A DNA stretch of 64,000 bases from Brucella cytisi (GCA_012103075.1 JAAVLQ010000002.1:1352001-1416000); one strand, 5' to 3'. Counted from the stretch's first letter, positions 33,777 through 45,852 are shown. The notes: generated from the letters alone by a model not told the origin. Made by a program: numbers and translations.

Positions 33777-34801
33777 TTAGCCCGTAATACGGCTTTTGAA
33801 GCGCTCGATGATCGTGTCCAGAATGCGGTCAAGTCCATCATTGCGGTCAAATTCGAGATCGACGTCGAGGACAGCAAGTTTCGCCAGAAAGCCGGAAGTT
33901 ACTCCAATCATCGTTGCCAGACGCACCTGATCCTTCGCTGTGGTAATCAATCCTAACCCCTGACGGCGTGCTGTGTCTGCCAGATTGCGAATATCGTCCG
34001 ATGCAAAGCTGTGATGATCGGGGAACGAGCGTGTTTCCACAATCTCACCGCCTGCTTCAACAACACTTGCATAGAATTTTTCAGGATTGCCTATGCCTGC
34101 AAATGCAAGCCAACGATTGCCCGCTACCGGTGTGGTAGACGACGGCTTAAGCTGGGCTTCATATATCGGCCGACCTGCCCGCGCCGCTTGCCTGATAACG
34201 AAATCAGCACCGTCGCCCTTGCCGATGCGCAGTAAAGCATCGGTCTTACGCATCTGGTCTGTCAGCGGAGCACGTAAGGGGCCTGCCGGTATTACCCTGC
34301 CGTTGCCAATACCACGCGTCGCATCCACAACCAGCAACGAAAAATCGGCAAAAGTCGTGCGCTCTGGAAACCGTCATCCATGATGATGAAATCGCAACCG
34401 AGCGTCTGTAAATGTCGAGCCGCCTTTAGTCTATCAGGACAGAGAGCCACCGAAGCATGTTGTGCCAGCAGAAGCGGCTCATCCCCGACATAACGAGCAC
34501 TGTCATGAGCAGCATCGACAACGTGCAGTCCCTTGTAGGTACCACCATAACCGCGCGAGACGATTCGGGGTTTTAGACCTCGTGCTTTTGCCCCAGCAGC
34601 AAAAGCAATTGCGGTCGGTGTTTTCCCCGCCCCGCCTACGGTAAAATTGCCCACGCAAAGAACCGGCAAAGAAATTCTTGGTGGTGCCGCTTTCAAAAGC
34701 CGACGCCCCGCCACCGCTCCGTAGAGCCAAGCAGCAGGCGCCAAAGACCAAGCGCGCCAATCAGGTTTCTCCCACCAGAAAGGCGGCGCTTCGCTCGCCA
34801 T
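33777..34801 (-). CDS. lpxK: tetraacyldisaccharide 4'-kinase
   Basis: About 341 residues. LpxK phosphorylates the 4' position of the lipid A disaccharide at the inner membrane. The N-terminus has a hydrophobic stretch (LAPAAWLYGAVAGRRLL), then the unusual Walker A VGNFTVGGAGKTPTAIA (about residues 51-67) and IMDDGFQSART with the catalytic Asp. A one-base deletion at about 34362 splits the frame before FADFSLLVVDATRGIGNG. It lies three bases after the reconstructed waaA stop, so lpxK, waaA and the acyltransferase form one lipid A operon. Confidence 0.93.
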
Positions 34802-34803
34802 CT

Positions 34804-36145
34804 TCAGTGACCGCCCGACTGATAGGCAGCCTCGTTGCGATTGCCCGGCAATTGTGCCTGCAGGATCAATGGCTGGATAAACGGCTCGAGCGCGACGAGC
34901 GTACGATCCAGTGCACCGCGCATGTCCCTGACCGTGCTTACCCCGGCATTGATCATGGCTCGGAGATGCTGAGGGTTGTTGAACAGGAAATTGATCGCTC
35001 CTGCGAGCATATTGCGATCCTTCACAATGCGTGCGCCACCATTCTTGATGAGACGTTGGAAGGACTCGCGGAAATTCTGAACATTTCGCCCGGTTAGCAC
35101 GGCAGTCCCCATCATCGCCGGTTCCAGCGGGTTGTGACCGCCTTCCTTGGTCAGCGAATTACCAATAAACGCTATTTCAGTGAGTTGGAGGTAAAGTCCC
35201 ATCTCCCCGATGGTGTCTCCCAACAGGATATCGGTATCGGCTTCAATCGGCTCATTGGCGCTGCGACGCGCGACCTTGAGCCCCTTTTCCACCAGCATAG
35301 CCTCAATGGCTGGAGCGCGATCCGGATGACGCGGAACGATAATCGTGACAAGATGCGGATAGCGCACTTTCAGCATCTGATGAACTTCTGCTGTGATCGC
35401 TTCTTCGCCGTCATGGGTCGAAATTGCTGCCCATGTCCGCCGTCCACCGATCTGGCGCTGCAATGCAGCCAAAGCCTGCGGATCGGCTGGCGGAGGATTC
35501 GTATCGACTTTTAGATTACCTGAAACACTGACCGGTCGCGCACCCAGCGTCCGAAACCGATCTGCATCAAGTTCCGATTGAGCGACCACATAGGCAAAAT
35601 TTTCAAAGAGCGCTTCGGCGAGAGCCGGTCTCTTCTGCCGGGCAGCAAAGGAGCGGTCAGACATGCGCCCATTGACGAGGACCTGTGGCGTATGACGACT
35701 GCCGAGCGAAAGCACAGTTGCGGGCCAGACTTCAGACTCACAACCAATGGCAAGATCAGGTTTCCAGTGGTTGAGAAACTTGTTGACCGCTGGCTGCAAA
35801 TCCAGCGGAGCATATTGATGGATAACCTTGTTACCCAACTGGTCCGCCACAACTTTTGCCGACGTCACAGTACCTGTTGTCAGCACAATATGGATACCCG
35901 TTGCGGCGATCCGCTCAATCAATGGCGTGATCGCGACGGTTTTCACCAACGCTTGCCGCGTGGGCCCAAATAACCGGCCCCTGTGGACGCACAATGGCCG
36001 ATTTACCATAGCGCTCGCCACGACGCGTTCGCTCTTCCTTACCGCGAGACGCTCGATAAGCGATGTAAGGCCCCATGAATGGATAGGCCGCAGAGCCGAG
36101 TGCACGGTAGGCAGACAACATACTGCGCGCCCATCGTTCGCTCAT
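34804..36145 (-). CDS. waaA: 3-deoxy-D-manno-octulosonic acid transferase
   Basis: About 447 residues. WaaA (KdtA, GT30) adds Kdo to lipid A at the inner membrane. The N-terminus (MSERWARSMLSAYRALGSAA) is anchored; IWAHAASVGE is the conserved HAxSVGE motif with the catalytic Glu. CESEVWP and the C-terminal FIGNSLTKEGGHNPLEPAM are also family signatures. A one-base insertion in an A run at about 35938 splits the frame (GE to TVAITPLIERIA). The ATG at 36145 overlaps the TGA of the upstream acyltransferase (ATGA). A longer ORF that appears to fuse the two is an artefact of a second indel in the acyltransferase end. Confidence 0.93.
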
Positions 36146-36916
36146 TTCGCTTTCTCCAACGCAGCATAGGCCCCTGACGGTCGCGTCGTTGAGTTGGCGC
36201 GTTAGCTCCATGCGTTTTTCTTCCAGTTGCGTTTCATCGGCATCCGCGTCGACCCACACATTGTCGCCGCGCACGATAATCGAACGCCCAAAGGGCAGTG
36301 GAATCGTCGTCTTGTCCCACGACTTTTCCAAAACATGGTTCCGAGAGAAAGCATAAGCAACCGGTATTATCGGGCGACCGGACAATTTCGCCAATAAAAT
36401 GATGCCTTCTCCGGCCTCACGCGCTTTGCTGTGAGCAATGTCCGCTATAATTGACGCCGACTGCCCGTTCTTGAGAGCGTTCTTCAGCGTCAGAAGCGCG
36501 CGTGCGCCACCCTTTTCAGGCTTGGAACGAGACCCTCGCCCTCCGGAACCGCGCACCGTCAACAATCCGAGTTTTTCCGCAACGCGAGCGTTCAGCTCCG
36601 CGTCAGCACTTCGCGAGAACATGGCAACCAGTTCAATTCCCTTGGGACAGATGAACGGCCCCATGAGATGTTGTCCGTGCCAGAAAGTCACGATGAACGG
36701 ATCATCCTTACCCACCAGTGCCTGTGGATCTGCTGATTCCTTCAAGCGAGAATTGGTGAAGTAGACAAGCTTGAAGTAGGCCGTGATCAACCAGACCAGC
36801 AGAGCTTTAACCACGGCAGACTGCGCCAGCGGCCCGCGCATACGCCGCCAGAGGCGCTTCGCGAACCCTTGCTTCTTATGCCCGGTAGTCTGACCCGAGC
36901 TATCTCCGCTTTGCAT
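36142..36916 (-). CDS. DUF374-family lysophospholipid acyltransferase-like protein
   Basis: About 258 residues with one N-terminal membrane segment (VVKALLVWLITAYFKLVYFT). VTFWHGQHLMGPF supplies the conserved His-containing motif of DUF374, and VRGSGGRGSRSKPEKGGARAL is the acceptor loop typical of the family. SIIADIAHSKAREAGEGI replaces the usual DGPRGP motif. DUF374 proteins are acyltransferases linked to LPS loci. One extra base at about 36172 hides its true end (VRAYAALEKAK then TGA at 36142) and joins it to waaA in the raw frame. ATG 36916 chosen; an upstream in-frame region to 37054 overlaps the DUF4170 gene. Confidence 0.75.
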
Positions 36917-36945
36917 CCGATGTTGGCCGGGAGCAGACAAACCGC

Positions 36946-37195
36946 TCAATCCGCCTTCAGCGTCACGCCTTCCGGATCGAGCAACCGATGCAGGTGCACG
37001 ATGAAGTAGCGCATATGAGCATTGTCTACTGTTTGCTGTGCCTTCGACTTCCATGCAGTCTTAGCGGTCTCATAATCTGGGTAGATGCCAACAATATCGA
37101 GGTTCTCAAGATCACGGAACTCAACGGTACCGAGCTTTTTCAACTCGCCGCCGAATACCGGTGAAGAAGCTGTTTTTGTCGCCTTCGACGCTCAT
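36946..37195 (-). CDS. DUF4170-family small protein
   Basis: About 83 residues, function unknown. The start MSVEGDKNSFFT at 37195 and the body FGGELKKLGTVEFRDLENLD lie in different frames; one extra G at about 37165 explains the break. NAHMRYFIVHLHRLLDPEG near the end is the most conserved part of DUF4170. The family is restricted to alphaproteobacteria and often precedes the DUF374/waaA genes, as here (29-bp gap). Confidence 0.7.
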
Positions 37196-37244
37196 GACAA
37201 TTATCCCTGAACAAATTTGGTTCGCGGCATGATTAACCCAAGGG

Positions 37245-38045
37245 TCAGTCCGCGACAACACTCAACATTTCCTGCAGAAGGTCCCCGCTGGCGGCAACGA
37301 GAGCACCATGGCTCAACGTCGGGCCGCCATATGTGATCGGTAAAGCATCGCTTGTCAGGATTGCCCCGCCCGACTCACTCAGGATCAGATCAGCTGCCGC
37401 CAGATCCCAATCATGCGAATTTGGCCGAATGAAGGTGCCCGCTATATCTCCGCGTGCGACCATTTGCGATACGGTAGGCGAGGGAGGGAACATAAGGATG
37501 AATCTTTTGCACGATCCCGCCAGCTTTCCGGCAGTGCCGTGACCATATTGCGCGCTGATGCGATGGTGACCTGTTCACCGGGCGACGGTAGTCTGACATG
37601 AATGGACGTACCGTTTTGCGATGCACCCGTCCCTTTGCCAGCCTCGATGAGTTCGTTGCGCGCCGGACATTCTAAAACGCCCGCCAACGGGCGACCATCT
37701 TCAACAATGGCAATGCTTACACACCATTGATCTTGCCCGGCAATATATGCGCGGGTGCCGTCAATAGGATCGACCACGAAGGCACGACAGCGTTTTGCAG
37801 CAGCCCGTTCATCGACGGTTTCTTCAGATATCCAGCCATAGTCCGGCCGCGCTTTCAAAAAGAATGTCTTTCAAATAGCAGTCGACAGCCAGATCCGCTT
37901 CACTCACAGGCGATGAGCCATCCTTCAGCCAGACTTCCGGAGAACGACCGAAGTATCGCATCGCGATGCAACCAGCTTCGCGCGCAGCATCACGCAAGAG
38001 CGCCAGTTCACCGACAATTTCGTTGTGCTTGTCAGTTCCCGGCAA
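37245..38045 (-). CDS. inositol-monophosphatase-family phosphatase (CysQ-like)
   Basis: About 266 residues. Metal-dependent sugar/nucleotide phosphatase. The motifs are GWISEETVDE (first metal Glu), VVDPIDGTRAYIAGQ (DPxDGT) and SHDWDLAAADLILSESGG (WDxAA). The substrate may be PAP (CysQ), an inositol phosphate or a sugar phosphate; I cannot decide. Three one-base insertions break the frame: a T run at about 37862 and A runs at about 37512 and 37455. Its ATG at 38045 overlaps the end of pmbA by 14 bases. Confidence 0.82.
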
Positions 38046-39374
38046 GTGTCATGCCTTCAATTACGAGTGTCGGCGCAGTCATCCCGAAGTTTCGATCGAT
38101 ATCGGAGGCAGGAGTCATATTGAGGAACATATCCTTGAGGTTCGAAGCAATCGTTACTTCGCTGACAGGATAGGCAAGCCCACCATTTTCGATCCAGAAG
38201 CCCGATGCTCCGCGGCTATACTGGCCAGTGATCATGTCCACGCCCTGCCCAAACACCTCAGTCACGTAAAACCTGTGCCAACGGCACTGATTAGCTCGTC
38301 CGGCGACTGGGAACCGGGCTCAATGGCAAAATTGGTAGACGCCGGCGAAACACCGGAACCCGAGCGGACGCCACGGCCATTGCCTTGCAGGCCAAGTTCG
38401 CGGGCGCTCGACCCAGAAAGCAACCATTGATTGAGAATTCCGTCTTCAACCATCGTCAAAGGCTGTCCCTCAATCCCTTCGCCATCGAACGGGCGGGAAG
38501 AAGAGCCACGCACGCGCAGCGGATTGTCGGTAACATTTATGCCCTGTTTGAGAACCTGCTTACCAAGACTGTCCCGAAGAAAGCTCGTCTTCCGCGCAAC
38601 CGAGGCACCGTTAATCGCACTTGCAAGATGTCCGGCAATACCGCGCGCAAGGCGAGGATCATAGACAACCGTCACGGGGCCCGTTTTTGCCTGACGTGCA
38701 TCCAACCGCCGCACGGCGCGTTCACCCGCGCGACTTCCGATAGCACTGGGCGTATCGAGATCGGAAAAATGCAGGCGCGAACTGAAATCGTAATCGCGCT
38801 CCATCTTCGTGCCCTCGCCCGCAATGGCGGAGACCGATCGTCCAAAGCGTGTGGCTGCGTAATGCCCCGAAAAATCCCGTAGACGTGACCAGCACCAGAC
38901 CACCCAAGCTACGCGAGGCGCCTGCTCCCCTGAATTCGTCACACCCTTGACTGCGAGTGCAGCCGCTTCTGTCGCAAGTGCGTCCTGCGTCAGACGTTCG
39001 GAATCGATATCCGTCGAATCGTAGAGATCAAGATCACGAGCCGAAACAACAAGCAGCGATGGGTCGGCAAGCTGCTCGTAAGGATCTTCCGGCGCAACAC
39101 GCGCCATGGCAACAGCGCGCTCTGCGAGACGGTCCGGATCGGCGCTCGCATTAGCGGAAACACTGGCGATGCGACGGCCGACAAAAACACGCAAAGCGAA
39201 ATCGTCACTTTCCGACGATTCGGTTCCCTCAACCTTGCCTAATCTCACCGACACACTCACAGAGCGCGCTCGCATCACGACTGCGTCAGCGTAATCAGCA
39301 CCCGCCCGTTTGGCAGCAGCCACGAGTGCGGCTGCTCGATCGACAAGTTTCTCTGCCGAATTATCTGAAATCAT
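38032..39374 (-). CDS. pmbA: TldD/PmbA-family metalloprotease-like protein
   Basis: About 447 residues. PmbA (TldE) pairs with TldD to cut peptides such as microcin precursors and to help degrade CcdA. PmbA itself lacks the HExxxH motif, and none is seen. Recognisable stretches are [57 protein letters not shown] and [19 protein letters not shown]. Indels: a lost G at about 38937, a gained T at about 38875 that restores the frame, and a lost T at about 38270 ([13 protein letters not shown]). ATG 39374 preferred over a TTG at 39395; neither has a good ribosome site. Confidence 0.85.
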
Positions 39375-39565
39375 TATATAATCCGAGTTTCTCAAGTTTA
39401 TCGCGGCTCAACCTTGCACCACAGTCTGCAGCGGGACTTGCCAAAAAATATCGTCAAATTGTTCGACATCGGGCTGATTACAGCCATATCTTGTTTCTAT
39501 ATTGCCGAAATCAAAGGGCTTCAAGACAAGCCCTTCTACATTTCTCCAAATTCCAAGAGCTGAGT

Positions 39566-41410
39566 ATGGTTGCAACTGGCGGAAGTCTCTACCTACAGTG
39601 TCTGATGATTTTGGGCGGTGCAATAATCGCTGCGCCGCTATTCAAGCGGTTGGGGCTCGGCACGGTCCTCGGCTATCTTGCGGCAGGCATCACGATCGGC
39701 CCCGTGGCACGCCTCATTGCAGACGGAGAAGATTTTCTGCACTTCTCCGAGCTTGGCGTTGTCTTTCTTCTCTTCATCATCGGACTTGAGCTGAAACCCT
39801 CAAGACTTTGGGCGTTGCGCCAATCGATCTTCGGTCTTGGTACCGCCCGGTTCTGCTTTGTGGAGCAGCCCTGACTGCGCTTGGCATCTACTTTGCGGGC
39901 CTCAGCTCCGAAGCAGGGATCATCATCGGTTTCGGTCTCGCGCTTTCGTCTACGGCATTTGCCATGCAGGTTTTGGAGGACCGGGCCGAAACGAACCAGA
40001 AACACGGTCAACGTGCTTTTCAATTCTGCTGTTCCGGGACCTCGCCATCGTACCGATCCTTGCGATTATTCCGGCACTTTCGCCGAATGAACCGTCGCAG
40101 GTGAGCGCGGGTTTCCATCTTGCCACGGCAATTGCAGCCATTGCAGCACTGGTCGTCGCGGGGCGTTATCTCATCAATCCGATGTTCCGCATCATCGCCA
40201 ACACGGGTGCTCGGGAAGTAATGATTGCAGCGGCGCTCTTTGTTGTGCTCGGATCGGCCAGCTTACTTCAGGCGGCTGGTCTTTCGATGGCCATGGGGGC
40301 ATTCATCGCAGGCGTATTGCTGGCCGAGTCATCCTACCGGCACGAATTGGAGGCCGACATCGAACCCTTCCGCGGTATTTTTCTTGGATTGTTCTTTGTC
40401 TCTGTCGGCTTGTCGCTGAACCTCACGGTGATCCTGCAATACTGGAAGATTATTCTTCTTGCAGTGCCCGTCTTCATGGCGACCAAAATTGCGATCATTT
40501 ATCTGCTGTGCCGCGTCTTCCGATCAAGCCATAACGATGCTGTGCGGATCGCATTTCTTTTGCCGCAGGGTGGCGAATTCGCCTTTGTTCTTTTCTCGGC
40601 AGCTTCTGCCGCATCCATAATCTCAAGCGCACTCGGCTCAGAGCTTGTAGCTGCCGTCACCGTATCCATGGCGCTAACACCGCTTTCCGTTTTCGTTGGC
40701 TCAAAGCTGCTTATCAAGGACAAGACTGTCGATGTAATTGAAGAAAATTTCGAGGGTGCAGGTTCTGACGTACTGATGATCGGATTCTCGCGATATGGTC
40801 AGATAGCGTCGCAGATTCTGCTTGCTGGTGGTATCGACGTAACCGTGATTGACAGTTCACCTAACCGTGTCCGCGCTGCTGGAAAATTCGGTTTTCGTAT
40901 CTATTTCGGTGACGGCACCCGCAAGGACGTGCTGGAAGCGGCAGGTATAAGAAAGGCGAAGATCGTCGCTATCTGTACCCACAAAAAGGAAACGACTAAC
41001 CACATCGTCAACCTCATACAGTCCGAATATCCAGATGTTCGGCTGTTCGTTCGCTCATACGATCGCGAGCACACACTGCAATTGCGCGCTCAAGGTGTCG
41101 AATATGAACTGCGTGAGACTTTCGAGTCCGGATTATTGTTCGGACAGCGTACCTGGAAGGACTCGGTGTAGCTGAAACACAAGCCTACGAAATTCGCGAA
41201 GATGTGCGCCAGCGTGACGAAGACCGTCTCCATGTGCAGGCCTCGGAAGGAATCATGGCTGGCCGTCATCTGCTCTTCAATAAACCGGTCACACCAGAAC
41301 CTCTGGTCAAACCCACACGCGAAGGTCAACGCATCGACAAAGGCGCGGATGACATCATATCCGCCTCGCCGTCAAGCGGCGCAGTCGGATCACCGGTTCC
41401 GGCGGAATAG
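39566..41410 (+). CDS. CPA2-family monovalent cation:proton antiporter (KefB/KefC-type)
   Basis: About 614 residues with roughly 12 membrane segments followed by a TrkA-N (RCK) domain. [17 protein letters not shown] and [16 protein letters not shown] are family motifs of the first helices; [14 protein letters not shown] [20 protein letters not shown] begins the NAD-binding RCK domain. Three one-base deletions break it: near 39845 (C run), near 40018 (T run) and near 41152 (lost C). KefB/C export K+ in a glutathione-controlled way; regulation here is unknown, and no KefF/G partner is next to it. The ATG at 39566 is inferred from homology, with a weak GAGCTGAG site. The 190-bp gap to pmbA holds nothing clear. 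Confidence 0.85.
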
Positions 41411-41436
41411 CAAAAAAACTTAGGACGCCGATAAAT

Positions 41437-42313
41437 TCAGGTCGCAAGCGTGGAATTTATCGGCACCACTTTTCCCTCGACTGCCAGTTCGATAGCACGT
41501 TTCAGCTCGTCGCGAACACCGGCGCTCTGTGACAGTATTTGTTCGAACTTCAGGAAATCCAGAAGCCCGATCCTCTCAACATTAGGGCGAATAAAAATGT
41601 GCGGCGGACGAATGCGAAATTTGTTTTCGATGATGGAGCACATGGTCAGCTGGTTCGCCCCGATCACTGCCTCGAACGTGGTTGGCATGTAGTCATCTGG
41701 TCCGACCGGCGTGCCGACAACGTCGATACCGATGACAATATTGGCCTCATCGAACAGCAGATCAAAGGGTACTGGATTGAACAAGCCGCCATCGACCAGA
41801 ATGCGGCCATCCCTACGCACCGGAGCGAAAACTGGTGGTATGGCACAGGATGCCGCGACGGCCGAATGCAGATCGCCATCGCGAATATGGATTTCCCGAG
41901 CGGCGTGAAAGTCCGCCGCTGTGATAGTCATCGGGATTTTCAGCTCTTCTACATTCATCGGCAGGCTTGCAGGCAAAAAAGACGTCCAGCACTTTTTCGA
42001 TATTGAACTGGCTGACGCGCAAGCCACCTTTCAGCAATTCTACCCAGCGCGCAGGGCGGGTTTGCCACATACGCTTTGCGACTTCCGAGCGGCGATTGAA
42101 AATCGCCGCCATATATTCATGAACTTCCTTGCCCGTCATGCCGCTCGCCATTCCGGCTCCGACAATCGAACCTATCGAGGAGCCTGCAATTGCAACCGGT
42201 TTGATACCAAGTTCATCGAGTACCTCGACAATATGGATGTGGGCAATGCCGCGTGCCCCACCTCCGCCGAAAGCGACGGCAATTCGGGGCGATGACGGCA
42301 CTGCCTTTTCCAA
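41437..42313 (-). CDS. patatin-like phospholipase (RssA/NTE-like)
   Basis: About 292 residues. The serine lipase dyad is visible: oxyanion loop AFGGGGARGIAH (residues 14-25), nucleophile elbow AGSSIGSIVGAG (GxSxG, about residue 43) and catalytic Asp in LVDGGLFNPVPFDLL. One extra T at about 41975 splits the frame between KVLDVF and LPASLPMNVEEL. There is no signal peptide, so it acts in the cytoplasm or at the inner membrane face. It begins 11 bp downstream of the M16 peptidase pair on the same strand. The substrate is unknown. Confidence 0.85.
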
Positions 42314-42324
42314 TTTGGCACCTT

Positions 42325-43678
42325 TTAGCTTTGGGCCGGGCCGAAAATCAATATTGCCGGTTCCGCTTCAAGCAGTTTCTTGGCAATAGCCTTGACCTGA
42401 TCCAACGTTACAGCATCAATCAACTCCGAGCGCTTGTCGATATAATCACGCGGAAGTTCTGCTTCCTGCAAGCTAACGAGAGTTTCAGCAATAGCGGCGG
42501 ATGAATCCAGATTGTTGACGGCGTAAGATCCCTTGAGGAAGTTTTTGGCAGCAGCAAGTTCGTCTTCCGTGGGCCCGTCCGCGGCCATAGCAGCAACCTG
42601 CTCGCGGATAATCTTCAGGATTCCTGCGCTTTGTCAGGACGGGTCGCAGTCGAAATCATCAATGCCGAAACGTGATCGCGCATGACCATGGATGACGATA
42701 CCGAATAGGCAAGGCCACGCTTTTCACGCACTTCGGCATAAAGACGCGATGTAAAGCCACCACCCAGAATATGGTTCATCAGATAGGCTGCAAAGAATTC
42801 GGGATCCTTGCGCGGAATTGCCGGATAGACAAAGCTGATCGAGGTCTGCGGCATATCGAAATTGAGGCTGGTCGTCGTGCCAAGTGCCAGTTTGGCATCG
42901 GGTACAGGAACCAGTTCGGCCATCGCGGGAGATCGCCGAACACCTTATCCAGCAACGCCCCCAAATCCTTCGCATTGATCGAACCCACAACGCCGATAGT
43001 CAGACGGTCACGCGCAAAGTTCTTGCGGTGAAAGTTCACCAGATCGTCACGCGTGATCGACTGCAGTGATTTCACCGTGCCATCATCGGGATGCGCATAA
43101 GGATGGTTCCCGTAAAGAACTTCGGAGAACTTACGCGAAGCAATCGTCGAAGGGTTGCGTTGTGAGGATTCGATACTCGCAACCACCTGCTGTCGAATAC
43201 GATCAATTGCATCCCGGTCGAAGCGAGGCTTGTTGACAGAAAGAGCAAGCAAGTTTGTGACTGCGTCGCGATTTTCCGCGAGCATGCGAATACCGCCCGA
43301 AACGGAATCCTGTGTTGCAGAAAAGCTCATTTCCGCGCCCAGATTGTCTATCTTCTCCTGAAACACATCCGATTTCAGGTCGCCCGCTCCCTCGTCGAAC
43401 AGCCCTGTCATCAGGTTAGCCAACCCTTCCTTCCCGGAAGGGTCCTGCGATGTGCCACCCTTGAATGAGAACCGCATGGAAATAAGCGGGACTGAATCGT
43501 CTTCTACCAGCCGGGCATGAATACCTTTTGGCGAAACAACTTCCTGAATTTCGATTGCGCGCGCCGGCAAGGCGCACACGATCAACAATGTCACGGATGC
43601 GGCAAGAACACCCACAGCCGACCCGGCATAGCGAAAGTCGAAAACACGTCTGAAGTTCAACGTAAGAATGTTCTTCAC
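42325..43678 (-). CDS. M16-family peptidase-like protein lacking the zinc motif
   Basis: About 451 residues, exported ([17 protein letters not shown] at the N-terminus). It has the M16 fold markers [20 protein letters not shown] and [24 protein letters not shown], but the first stretch lacks HxxEH, so it is probably the non-catalytic partner of the neighbouring peptidase. Frame breaks are a deletion at about 42927 (FGDLP to [11 protein letters not shown]) and one at about 42618 (AQES to [12 protein letters not shown]). Its ATG overlaps the stop of the catalytic gene. Such pairs form heterodimers in the periplasm (family knowledge). Confidence 0.83.
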
Positions 43679-45204
43679 TGGATCGCTCCTCCCGCACCAT
43701 TGGCCCCGGCGCTTCCCGCTGACGCATCCGGGTTCTCGCGAGCGCTCTCCGGCTCGGCGTCCGGAGGAAGCAGGTAACTCGTTACCGATTGGTCTTTAAC
43801 GAGATAACGCGTCGCCACATCCTTGATCTGATCGACTGTGACACCCTTGATGACCTCCGGCCATTTCTGGATATCGTCAACCGTTTGACCAACAGACAGC
43901 GACGAGCCATAAATCCGGGACATCCCTGTCTGACTGTCGCGTGCAAAGATAACCGCTTTCAGGAAACGATTGCGAGCTTGATCAAGCTCGGTCTGGCTGA
44001 CACCGTCTTTGATGATCCGTGTCACTTCTGCTTCAACGGCCTTTTCGACATCGCCAAGCGTCGCGCCATTGCGCGGCGCGCCATATACAGAAAACGTACC
44101 GTCATCAAGCGCATCGCCACCATAGCTCGCGCCCGTATTGGCAGCGATACCCTGCTTGACGATCAATTCCTGATAAAGGCGTGAACGCAACGAACCGCCG
44201 AGAATTTCGCTCAGTAGATCGAGGGCGGGGGCATCCCCGGTTTTACATTCGGAAACCGTTTTTCGTTCGCATAGGAAGGAACAAGCCACGACACACGGAA
44301 TGAGGGGGTGCTTACACGCTCATCGTGCAACGTCACGACGCGGGCGGCGTGCTTCGCGGGCTCCTGCGGACGCTCACGCGGTAGAACTTCGGCGCGTTTC
44401 GGCACCTTTGCCCATGTCTTCAACGTCAGCTCGCGTACGCGTTCCGGTGTAACGTCTCCAGCGATGATGAGCGTTGCGTTATTCGGTGTGTAATATTGCT
44501 GATAAAAGTCGATGGCGTTCTTGAGGCTTAGCTTTTCCATTTCCTGCTGCCAGCCAATTACAGGCTTGCGATAAGGATGGTTATAGAAAAGAACAGCGTC
44601 GCTATTCTCCATCAGCATGGAAGCCGGATTGGAATCAACTCGCATCCGGCGTTCTTCCAGAATGACATCCCGTTCGGTTTTCACTGCTTCTTCATTGAGC
44701 ACCAGATTTTCCATCCGGTCCGACTCGAACTGCATCCCACCATTTCCAGCGCTTCGGGAGATACCCGCTGGAAATAGGCCGTATAATCATAGGAGGTGAA
44801 GGCGTTTTCTTGCCCGCCGATGGAGGCGACTTTCGCCGAAAACTCGCCAGCCGGGTGGTTCTTCGTGCCCTTGAACATCAGATGTTCGAGAAAATGCGCT
44901 ATACCCGAAACACCGAGCGCTTCATCGGCCGATCCCACATGGTACCAGATCATCTGCGTTAAGACTGGAGCGCGATGATCGGGAATGACGACCACTTCAG
45001 ACCATTTGGCAATGTGAAATGACTGACCCCGTCGGATTGGGTGATTTCGGGAAGGGCGACTTGGTCGACAGCAGGCGTCGGCTGTGTTTCAGTGACCGCA
45101 GCAGGTTGGCTTTCTGCCCGGACGGCGCCGCTTGCCAGTGGTAAAGCCAGCACGAAACCCAAGGCGGTAGACAACAGCAAGCGCCGGAGTGAGGGGTTAT
45201 TCAC
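43675..45204 (-). CDS. M16-family zinc peptidase, catalytic partner
   Basis: About 510 residues, exported or membrane-anchored ([20 protein letters not shown]). [16 protein letters not shown] supplies the inverted zinc motif HxxEH, and the downstream Glu lies in [34 protein letters not shown] marks the C-terminal domain. Three one-base deletions break it, near 44993, 44737 and 44240. The start is uncertain: a GTG at 45204 or TTG at 45207 after GGAG, or an upstream ATG at 45261; the shorter gives a cleaner signal. It is translationally coupled to the zinc-less partner. The peptide substrate is unknown. Confidence 0.83.
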
Positions 45205-45290
45205 CAAGCGACATCTCCAATCGGTTTCATTCCCGCCCGGTTCTTCCGGGCAGCATTTCAATTTTTATGCGAACAGAAGCGTCCGCTAAT

Positions 45291-45852
45291 TCAACCGGCG
45301 GCTTTCAACTGGATCAGCCGAATAATCGTGCCCCCGTAGTTGCGCTCTTCCAACACGACGAATCGCTCATCAAGCTTGAGCGCCGCCTCAGCATCTTCTT
45401 CAAGCACCAAAAGTGCGTCAGGATTAAGCCAACCACCTTGAAGTGCAGACAAAAATGCCTTTTCCCCATACGCCGCCCATAAGGCGGATCGGCAAAAACC
45501 AAATCGAACGGCTCCATCGTACCGACGATACCCAACTGACAGGCGTCGCGCCGCAAAATCTTGGTGTGCCCCTGCAGACTGAAAGCCTCGATATTCTGAC
45601 GCAACAATCCCCGCCCCTCCGCAGATTCTTCCACGAAGGTCGCGTAGCGCGCACCGCGCGATAGGGCCTCAAGACCAAGCGCGCCTGTCCTGCAAATAGG
45701 TCGAGGACGCGTGCGCCCTCTACCTTGTTGGGGAAATTATGCGCGAGGATGTTGAACAGGCTCTCGCGTGTGCGATCGGTGGTGGGACGAATGGCGTTGG
45801 TCGAAGGCGTTACGAGCGCACGCCCGCGCAATCTACCGCCGACGATCCGCAC
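45291..45852 (-). CDS. rsmD: 16S rRNA (guanine966-N2)-methyltransferase
   Basis: About 187 residues. The start VRIVGGRLRGRAL and TRESLFNILAH are RsmD hallmarks; the SAM motif is VLDLFAGTGALGLEALSRGA (repaired) and the catalytic motif is LVFADPPYG (DPPY). Two one-base deletions break it, near 45690 and in a G run near 45472. The GTG start at 45852 follows GGAGG and lies inside the end of the pseudouridine synthase gene, so the pair is coupled. Confidence 0.88.

Noticed and set aside
35915..37054. Apparent fusion of the DUF374 acyltransferase with the N-terminus of waaA
   Set aside because: One extra base near 36172 removes the acyltransferase stop. The corrected frame ends with an ATGA overlap, the usual arrangement of two separate genes.
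39326..39565. Upstream extension of the Kef-type antiporter frame to 39326
   Set aside because: The added 80 residues are not hydrophobic or family-like, and they overlap the start of pmbA on the other strand. The ATG at 39566 fits the family start.
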